A stretch of 64,000 nt of DNA from Variovorax ginsengisoli (lineage in GTDB: Bacteria; Pseudomonadota; Gammaproteobacteria; Burkholderiales; Burkholderiaceae_C): assembly GCF_030486595.1 (NCBI RefSeq), contig NZ_JAUJZH010000002.1, positions 372,001 through 436,000 on the forward strand. Direction: 5' to 3'. This document shows positions 58,800-64,000 of the stretch, in pieces; the first letter of the stretch is position 1, and each line of letters opens with the position of its first letter. A program made the translations under genes and the position numbers. Under the pieces are notes generated by a model. The model saw nothing but the letters and a program-made list of their open reading frames with translations, was not told where the DNA came from and searched no databases.

Positions 58800-59726
58800 A
58801 TGCCCGCACAACGCACCGCGCTCGATGCAGGCCGCTGGCATCTGAACCACGGGCCGATCGACATCATCGCCGAAGCCCACGGCGATGCGGTCGAGGTCGC
58901 GGTGGCGCACGAGCATGTCTGGCGGCGCTTCGCCGCGCTGCTCGACGAGCTGGTGGCCGAGCTGCCCCTGCTGCGCCAGCCGGTGGCCGAGGGCGACTGT
59001 CCGCTGCGCGGCCCGGTGGCGCGCCGCATGTGGGAGGCTTGCGCGCCGTTTCGCGCCGGCTTCATCACGCCGATGGCCGCGGTCGCCGGTGCGGTGGCGC
59101 AGGAGCTGATCCCCTGCTACCACCGGCCGGGCATCGAGCGCGCCTGGATCAACAACGGCGGCGACATCGCCCTGCACCTGGCGACTGGCCAGAGCGCGCG
59201 CATCGGCTTGTTCGCCGACATCGCGCGCTTCGACCCGCGCGCGCCGGGCCTCATCACCACCGACGGCCAGTTCGAACTGCGCGCAGAAGATCCGGTGCGC
59301 GGCGTCGCCACCAGCGGCTGGCGCGGCCGCAGCTTCTCGCTCGGCATCGCCGACAGCGTGACGGTGCTGGCCGCAACCGCGGCCCAGGCCGACGCCGCGG
59401 CCACCGTGATCGCCAATGCGGTCGACGTCGACGATGCCGGCATCCAGCGCCGGCCGGCGAACGAATGCAAGGACGACAGCGACCTCGGCGACATCCCGGT
59501 GACGGTCGACGTCGGCACGCTGGCGCCCTCGAAAGTGCATCGTGCACTGGATGCGGGCGCCGAGCGCGCCAAGGCGCTGCAGCGTCTCGGGCTCGTGGCC
59601 TCCGCGGTGCTGGTCTGCCAGGGGCAGTGGCGGGTCGTCCAGCCCTTAAGCTCCGGGTTTGCGGAGCGGCTGCCGCAGAGCGAGGGCAGCATCGCTGCCG
59701 ATGCAGTTGGTTCAGTATTTGCTTAA
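58800..59726 (+). CDS. UPF0280 (ApbE-like superfamily) protein
   Basis: A 308-aa protein. Two segments mirror ApbE flavin transferases: AWINNGGDIALHLATGQ (the NxGGD loop) and SLGIADSVTVLAATAAQADAAATVIANAV (the TV...ADAxAT helix that binds Mg2+ in ApbE). There is no signal peptide, unlike most ApbE lipoproteins. The N-terminal part (FRAGFITPMAAVAGAVAQEL) is typical for UPF0280. It lies 5 bp after the reductase gene, so it may act on that protein, for example attaching a flavin. That role is inference. Confidence 0.8.
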   Translation: MPAQRTALDAGRWHLNHGPIDIIAEAHGDAVEVAVAHEHVWRRFAALLDELVAELPLLRQPVAEGDCPLRGPVARRMWEACAPFRAGFITPMAAVAGAVAQELIPCYHRPGIERAWINNGGDIALHLATGQSARIGLFADIARFDPRAPGLITTDGQFELRAEDPVRGVATSGWRGRSFSLGIADSVTVLAATAAQADAAATVIANAVDVDDAGIQRRPANECKDDSDLGDIPVTVDVGTLAPSKVHRALDAGAERAKALQRLGLVASAVLVCQGQWRVVQPLSSGFAERLPQSEGSIAADAVGSVFA

Positions 59727-59747
59727 CGAAAAGCAGGACACCTTTTC

Positions 59748-60389
59748 ATGATCGATATCCGCCGCGTCTTCACCCATGTCGAGCACATCCACCACGAGTT
59801 CGGACCGCGCGCCGCGACGCCGCTGGTGCGGGGCGCCATCGGCGCGGTGCTGACCAATCCCTTCGCGGGCCGCTACGAACCCGACATCCTGCCGATGATG
59901 GCGCTGCTCGACCCGGTCGGCGTCGACATGGCGCACCGCCTGCGCGGCGCCATGGACGTGCCGGTCGAGCAGATCGCCACCTACGGCAAGGGCGCCATCG
60001 TCGGCGCCGCCGGCGAACTCGAGCACGGCGCGCTGTGGCATGTGCCCGGCGGCTATGCAATGCGCGAGCTGCTGGGCTGGAAAGGCGACCGCGAGGCCTA
60101 CCGCAAGGGCCAGGCCGAAGAGAAGACCGGCCAGCCCGGCAACGCGCTGTCGATCGTGCCGTCGACCAAGAAGGTCGGCCCGCCCGGCGCCGCGCTCGAC
60201 GTGCCGCTGACCAACATCAACGCCAGCTACGTGCGCGGCCAGTTCGATGCCATCGAGGTCCGCGTGCCGGGTGCGCCGGCGGCCGACGAGATCGTCTTCA
60301 TCCTCGCGATGAGCACCGGCTACCGCGTGCATGATCGCGTTGGCGGTCTGCGGGCCGAGAACATTTCCAAGTGGGACGGCCTCCGCTGA
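59748..60389 (+). CDS. Amino acid synthesis (DUF1185, AA_synth) family protein, paralog 1
   Basis: A 213-aa protein of the AA_synth family, whose function is unknown despite the name. Shared pattern with paralog 2: NPFAGRYEPDI, the core YGKGAIVGAAGELEHGALWH and SIVPSTKKVGPPGAALDVPLTNINASYVRGQFDAIEVRVPGAP. The conserved E-x-E-H in the core and the Lys pair may be catalytic. It lies 21 bp after the UPF0280 gene and 25 bp before paralog 2. Confidence 0.82.
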   Translation: MIDIRRVFTHVEHIHHEFGPRAATPLVRGAIGAVLTNPFAGRYEPDILPMMALLDPVGVDMAHRLRGAMDVPVEQIATYGKGAIVGAAGELEHGALWHVPGGYAMRELLGWKGDREAYRKGQAEEKTGQPGNALSIVPSTKKVGPPGAALDVPLTNINASYVRGQFDAIEVRVPGAPAADEIVFILAMSTGYRVHDRVGGLRAENISKWDGLR

Positions 60390-60414
60390 ACCCGACAGAG
60401 ACAAGGAACCAACC

Positions 60415-60999
60415 ATGAGTGCAAATATCCGCAAGCTCGTCGTCCAGGTCGACGAAACCCGCAAGGAAATGGGCCAGGCGATCGACCCGCCGACGCGCCG
60501 CGCGGTCGCCATCGCCGTGATCGACAACCCCTACGCCGGCCGCTACAGCGAATCGCTCGACGAGCTGATCGCGATCGGCGAGGAACTCGGCGCGCTGCTG
60601 GGCCAGAAGGCCGTGGCCGCGCTCGGCATCGCGCCCGGCCAGGCCCATAGCTATGGCAAGGCGGCGATCGTCGGCGAAGCGGGCGAGCTCGAGCATGCCG
60701 CGGCCATCCTCCATCCGAAGCTCGGCGCGCCGCTGCGGGTGGCGGTCGAGAAGGGTGCCGCGCTGGTGCCGTCGAGCAAGAAGCGCGGCACGCTCGGCAC
60801 CGCCATCGACGTGCCGCTGGGCCACAAGGACGCGGCCTTCGTGCGCAGCCATTTCGACGCCATCGAGGCCCGGGTGTCCGATGCGCCGCGCGCCAACGAG
60901 ATCGTGGTCGCGGTGGCGGTCACCGACAGCGGCCGCCCGCTGCCGCGGATCGGCGGCCTGCAAGTGTCCGAGATCAAGGGCGAAGACGGCCTCCGGTGA
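60415..60999 (+). CDS. Amino acid synthesis (DUF1185, AA_synth) family protein, paralog 2
   Basis: A 194-aa paralog of the preceding protein: NPYAGRYSESLDEL, YGKAAIVGEAGELEHAAAILHP and LVPSSKKRGTLGTAIDVPLGHKDAAFVRSHFDAIEARVSDAP. It lacks the insertion (REAYRKGQAEEKTG) found in paralog 1. Two unequal copies side by side suggest a hetero-oligomer or two successive reactions in the same pathway. AAGGA precedes ATG 60415. Confidence 0.82.
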   Translation: MSANIRKLVVQVDETRKEMGQAIDPPTRRAVAIAVIDNPYAGRYSESLDELIAIGEELGALLGQKAVAALGIAPGQAHSYGKAAIVGEAGELEHAAAILHPKLGAPLRVAVEKGAALVPSSKKRGTLGTAIDVPLGHKDAAFVRSHFDAIEARVSDAPRANEIVVAVAVTDSGRPLPRIGGLQVSEIKGEDGLR

Positions 61000-61006
61000 T
61001 GAATGT

Positions 61007-61086
61007 GACCCCCACGCTCCTCACTTCGTGTGTCGCTGCCCCCCGAGGGGGCCGCAGGCCGCCTTGGGGCGGCCCGGCGCCGGCCT
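61007..61086. repeat. Intergenic GC-rich repeat of the Comamonadaceae type
   Basis: The 132-bp gap before the transporter gene contains CCCCCACGCTCCTCACTTCG, then a CCCCC-GAGGGGG hairpin and CCTTGGGGCGGCCCGGCG. I recall this layout as a dispersed intergenic element in Variovorax/Acidovorax genomes. Only one copy is in the window, so repetitiveness is not shown here. It may act as a hairpin lowering or protecting the downstream transcript. Confidence 0.55.
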
Positions 61087-61131
61087 GATTGCCGCAAAAT
61101 TTTCTTTCTGTTCGATCCCAAGGAGTTCCCG

Positions 61132-62343
61132 ATGAATCCCATGCGCCTAGCCTTCACCGCGGCCGCCGTCGCCACGCTCGCCACCGCACTCGCTCCGGCG
61201 CATGCGCAGGGCGTCATCAAGATCGGCGAGATCAACAGCTACAAGGCGCAGCCCGCCTTCCTCGAGCCCTACAAGAAGGGGATGGAGCTGGCGGTCGACG
61301 AGATCAATGCGGCCGGCGGCGTCAACGGCAAGAAGATCGAACTGATCAGCCGCGACGACAACGCCAACCCGGGCGACGCGGTGCGCGTGGCCGAAGAACT
61401 GGTCTCGCGCGAGAAGGTCGACATCCTGGCCGGCACCTTCCTGTCGAACACCGGCATGGCGGTGGCCGACTTCGCCAAGCAGAAGAAGTTCTTCTTCCTG
61501 GCCGGCGAGCCGCTGACCGACAAGCTCACCTGGCAGGGCGGCAACGCCTACACCGTGCGCCTGCGTCCCGGCACCTACATGCAGGCCGCGATGCTGGTGC
61601 CCGAGGCGGCCAAGCTCAAGAAGAAGCGCTGGGCGGTGGTGTACCCCAACTACGAATACGGCCAGTCGGCCGTGGCGGCCTTCAAGACGCTGCTGAAGGC
61701 AGCCCAGCCCGATGTCGAGTTCGTCGCCGAGCAGGCCACGCCGCTCGGCAAGGTCGACGCCGGCAGCGTGGTGCAGGCGCTGTCCGATGCCAAGCCCGAC
61801 GCGATCTTCAACGTGCTCTTTGGTGCCGACCTGTCGAAGTTCGTGCGCGAGGGCAACACCCGCGGCCTGTTCAAGGACCGCGAGGTGGTGAGCGTGCTCA
61901 CCGGCGAGCCCGAATACATGGACCCGCTCAAGGACGAGGCGCCCAACGGCTGGATCGTCACCGGCTACCCGTGGTACGGCATCACGACGGCCGATCACAA
62001 GAAATTCGAGCAGGCCTACCAGGCCAAGTTCAAGGACTATCCGCGCCTGGGCTCGGTGGTCGGCTACAGCATGATCAAGTCGGCCGCGGCGGGCATCGCG
62101 AAGGCCAAGAGCACCGACACCGAGAAGGTGGTCGCGGCCTTCAAGGGCCTGCAGGTCGACACGCCCTTCGGCAAGATCACCTACCGCCCCGAGGACAACC
62201 AGTCGACCATGGGCGCCTTCGTGGGCCGCACCAAGAACGAGGGCGGCAAGGGCGTGATGGTCGACTACGTGTATCTCGACGGCGCCGACGCCAAGTACCA
62301 GCCGAGCGCCGCCGAGATCAAGAAGTCGCGCGCCGCCGACTGA
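61132..62343 (+). CDS. Branched-chain amino acid-type ABC substrate-binding protein (LivK-like)
   Basis: A 403-aa periplasmic protein: signal peptide RLAFTAAAVATLATALAPAHA, then the type I binding fold with IKIGEINSYKAQPAFLEPYKKGMELAVDEINAAGGVNGKKIELISRDDNANPGDAVRVAEELV and KRWAVVYPNYEYGQSAVAAFKTLLK. Related proteins bind amino acids, amides or aromatic acids. In this operon the ligand is probably the heterocyclic acid or its degradation product. AAGGAG precedes ATG 61132. Confidence 0.9.
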   Translation: MNPMRLAFTAAAVATLATALAPAHAQGVIKIGEINSYKAQPAFLEPYKKGMELAVDEINAAGGVNGKKIELISRDDNANPGDAVRVAEELVSREKVDILAGTFLSNTGMAVADFAKQKKFFFLAGEPLTDKLTWQGGNAYTVRLRPGTYMQAAMLVPEAAKLKKKRWAVVYPNYEYGQSAVAAFKTLLKAAQPDVEFVAEQATPLGKVDAGSVVQALSDAKPDAIFNVLFGADLSKFVREGNTRGLFKDREVVSVLTGEPEYMDPLKDEAPNGWIVTGYPWYGITTADHKKFEQAYQAKFKDYPRLGSVVGYSMIKSAAAGIAKAKSTDTEKVVAAFKGLQVDTPFGKITYRPEDNQSTMGAFVGRTKNEGGKGVMVDYVYLDGADAKYQPSAAEIKKSRAAD

Positions 62344-62361
62344 GCCAGGAACGAACGGGTC

Positions 62362-64000
62362 ATGAGCTTTTCAGGTTTCATCGTCCAGCTGCTCAACGGG
62401 CTGGCGAGCGCGTCCTCGCTGTTCCTCGTGGCGGCCGGGCTGTCGCTGATCTTCGGCGTCACGCGCATCGTGAACTTCGCCCATGGCTCGTTCTTCATGG
62501 TCGGCATCTACGTCGCCTACACGCTGGTCGACCGGCTGGGCACCGGCTTCGGCTTCTGGCCGGCGCTGGTGATGGCGGCACTCGCGGTCGGCGTGCTGGG
62601 TGCGCTGATCGAGGTGGTACTGCTGCGGCGCATCTACAAGGCGCCCGAGCTCTTTCAACTGCTGGCCACCTTCGCGCTCGTGCTGGTCATCAAGGACGCG
62701 GTGCTGTGGCTCTGGGGCCCCGACGAACTGCTGGGGCCGCGCGCGCCGGGCCTCGCCGGTTCGGTCATGATCCTCGGGCGGCAGTTTCCTTCCTACGACC
62801 TGTTCCTGATCGTGGTCGGTCCGGTGGTGCTCGGCCTGGTCTGGCTGCTGCTGACCCGCACCCGCTTCGGCACCCTGGTGCGCGCCGCCACGCAAGACCG
62901 TGAGATGGTCAGCGCGCTGGGCGTCAACCAGGCCTGGCTGTTCACCGCGGTGTTCGCGCTCGGCGCGCTGCTCGCGGGCCTGGGCGGCGCGCTGCAGCTG
63001 CCGCGCGAGCCCGCCACGCTCGAGATGGACCTCAACACCATCGGCGCGGCCTTCGTGGTGGTGGTGGTCGGCGGCATGGGCTCGATCCCCGGCGCCTACG
63101 CCGCCGCGCTGCTGATCGCCGAGATCAAGGCGATCTGCATCTGGCTCGGCGTGGTCGACGTGTTCGGCATCCCGGTCTCGTTCTCCAAGCTCACGCTGGT
63201 GGTCGACTTCCTGGTCATGGCCGTGGTGCTGGTCTGGCGCCCCTGGGGCCTGTTCGGCAAGCCGCAGGCGCCGAGCCGCTACGTCGGCATGCAGGAAGAG
63301 CCTCTGCGGCGGCCCAGCCGCGCCTACGTGATCGCAGTCGCGCTGTTCGGCCTGGCGCTGGTCGCGATGCCCCTGCTCACGGCCGGCTCGCCCTACACCA
63401 CCGTGCTGCTGATCGACCTGCTGATCGCCGCCCTGTTCGCTGCCAGCCTGCACTTCATCATGGGCCCGGCCGGCATGCACTCCTTCGGCCACGCGGCCTA
63501 TTTCGGGCTCGGTGCCTACGGCGCCGCGCTGCTGGTGCGCGCCAGCGGGATGCCGATGGAACTGGCGCTGGTCGTCGCGCCGCTGGTGGCCGCGGCGGGC
63601 GCCTTCGTCTATGGCTGGTTCGCGGTGCGGCTGTCCGGGGTCTATCTCGCGATGCTCACCTTGGCCTTCGCCCAGATCACCTGGGCCATCACCTACCAGT
63701 GGGACAGCTTCACCGGCGGCAGCAACGGCCTCACGGGTGTCTGGCCTTCCGAGTGGCTGGCCGACAAGCGGACCTACTACTGGGTCACGCTGGCGCTGGT
63801 CGGGCTGGGCGTGTGGTGGCTGCGCCGCGTGCTGTTCTCGCCCTTCGGCTATGCGCTGCGCGCCGGCCGCGATTCGCAGCTGCGTGCCGATGCGATCGGC
63901 ATCGACGTCAAGCGCATGCAGTGGGCCGCCTTCGTGATCGCCGGCACCGCGGCGGGCCTGGCGGGGGCGCTCTATGCCTTCTCCAAGGGCAGCATCTCGC
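62362..64000 (+). CDS. Fused LivH-LivM ABC permease (3' end outside window)
   Basis: The frame from ATG 62362 stays open to the last base (546 codons). Residues 1-295 are a LivH-type permease (LVAAGLSLIFGVTRIVNFAHGSFFMVG at the start; AAFVVVVVGGMGSIPGAYAAALLI near 240). After a short linker (GKPQAPSRYVGMQEEPLRRPSR) a LivM-type permease follows (LIDLLIAALFAASLHFIMGPAGMHSFGHAAYFGLGAYGAALL; LSGVYLAMLTLAFAQITWAITYQWDSFTGGSNGLTGVWP). In most operons these are two genes. ATPase genes are expected just beyond the edge. It follows the binding protein by 18 bp. Confidence 0.9.
   Translation, partial: MSFSGFIVQLLNGLASASSLFLVAAGLSLIFGVTRIVNFAHGSFFMVGIYVAYTLVDRLGTGFGFWPALVMAALAVGVLGALIEVVLLRRIYKAPELFQLLATFALVLVIKDAVLWLWGPDELLGPRAPGLAGSVMILGRQFPSYDLFLIVVGPVVLGLVWLLLTRTRFGTLVRAATQDREMVSALGVNQAWLFTAVFALGALLAGLGGALQLPREPATLEMDLNTIGAAFVVVVVGGMGSIPGAYAAALLIAEIKAICIWLGVVDVFGIPVSFSKLTLVVDFLVMAVVLVWRPWGLFGKPQAPSRYVGMQEEPLRRPSRAYVIAVALFGLALVAMPLLTAGSPYTTVLLIDLLIAALFAASLHFIMGPAGMHSFGHAAYFGLGAYGAALLVRASGMPMELALVVAPLVAAAGAFVYGWFAVRLSGVYLAMLTLAFAQITWAITYQWDSFTGGSNGLTGVWPSEWLADKRTYYWVTLALVGLGVWWLRRVLFSPFGYALRAGRDSQLRADAIGIDVKRMQWAAFVIAGTAAGLAGALYAFSKGSIS

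Noticed and set aside
54218..64000. Horizontally acquired genomic island
   Set aside because: Codon use and GC content look like the rest of the window, and no integrase, tRNA or direct repeat borders it.

Overview
The window is a gene-dense, GC-rich (roughly two thirds or more G+C by eye) bacterial chromosome segment with strong third-position GC bias, many 4-bp start/stop overlaps and frequent LysR genes beside divergent targets. Gene content (split methionine synthase with an SAH riboswitch, a five-step Pseudomonas-type hut pathway, GcdH with a CoA-transferase, a fused LivH-LivM permease, an intergenic repeat I associate with Comamonadaceae) points to a betaproteobacterium, most likely Comamonadaceae and perhaps Variovorax. 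The genus is my inference. I see no rRNA, no complete tRNA, no CRISPR array, no prophage and no intact insertion sequence.

Layout. 1-2650: small hypothetical genes, a DUF1348 protein and a CecR-like TetR regulator with a palindromic operator. 2647-7850: LysR (GcdR-like) divergent from glutaryl-CoA dehydrogenase, a class III CoA-transferase and a translationally coupled cytoplasmic trehalase. 7768-16854: DUF1127, LysR regulators, CopD-like protein, glutaminase, EamA transporter, BON protein, flavin reductase, nucleoside-recognition protein, metallophosphoesterase and a 57-codon gene. 16928-26998: GTP-type PEP carboxykinase, a tail-anchored mini-protein, a decayed KpsS-type capsule gene, threonine ammonia-lyase, a double AAA+ ATPase, an S41 lipoprotein protease and RecQ. 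27083-30989: PaaI-type thioesterase behind a LiuR-like palindrome, acyl-CoA dehydrogenase, CoA-transferase and a divergent LysR.

31049-44638: a complete histidine-utilisation cluster (ABC importer, hutC, hutH, hutU, hutD, hutI, hutF, hutG) extended by an FAD-linked 2-hydroxyacid dehydrogenase-like gene and a HisC-like aminotransferase. Three HutC-type palindromes flank the transporter and hutH. 44688-51033: methionine synthase in two polypeptides, separated by an SH3/Gly-His protein and a LysR/PACE efflux pair, with an SAH riboswitch before the second part. 51089-54208: a gtrC-gtrB-gtrA-like glycosyl transfer module.

54218-64000 is the most interesting region: two divergent operons around an intergenic region with TGTAGC/GCTACA dyads. 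One encodes ferredoxin-NADP reductase, TetR and an enamidase-like amidohydrolase. The other encodes a [4Fe-4S] protein resembling 6-hydroxynicotinate reductase, a UPF0280 (ApbE-like) protein, two tandem amino-acid-synthesis (DUF1185) paralogs and a branched-chain-type ABC importer that runs off the window. I read this as a reductive N-heterocycle catabolic system: import, ferredoxin-driven ring reduction by a possibly flavinylated enzyme, then hydrolysis of the cyclic enamide. No ring hydroxylase is visible, so the substrate is open. The glutaryl-CoA genes at the left end could drain a glutarate product, but nothing in the sequence ties the two loci together.
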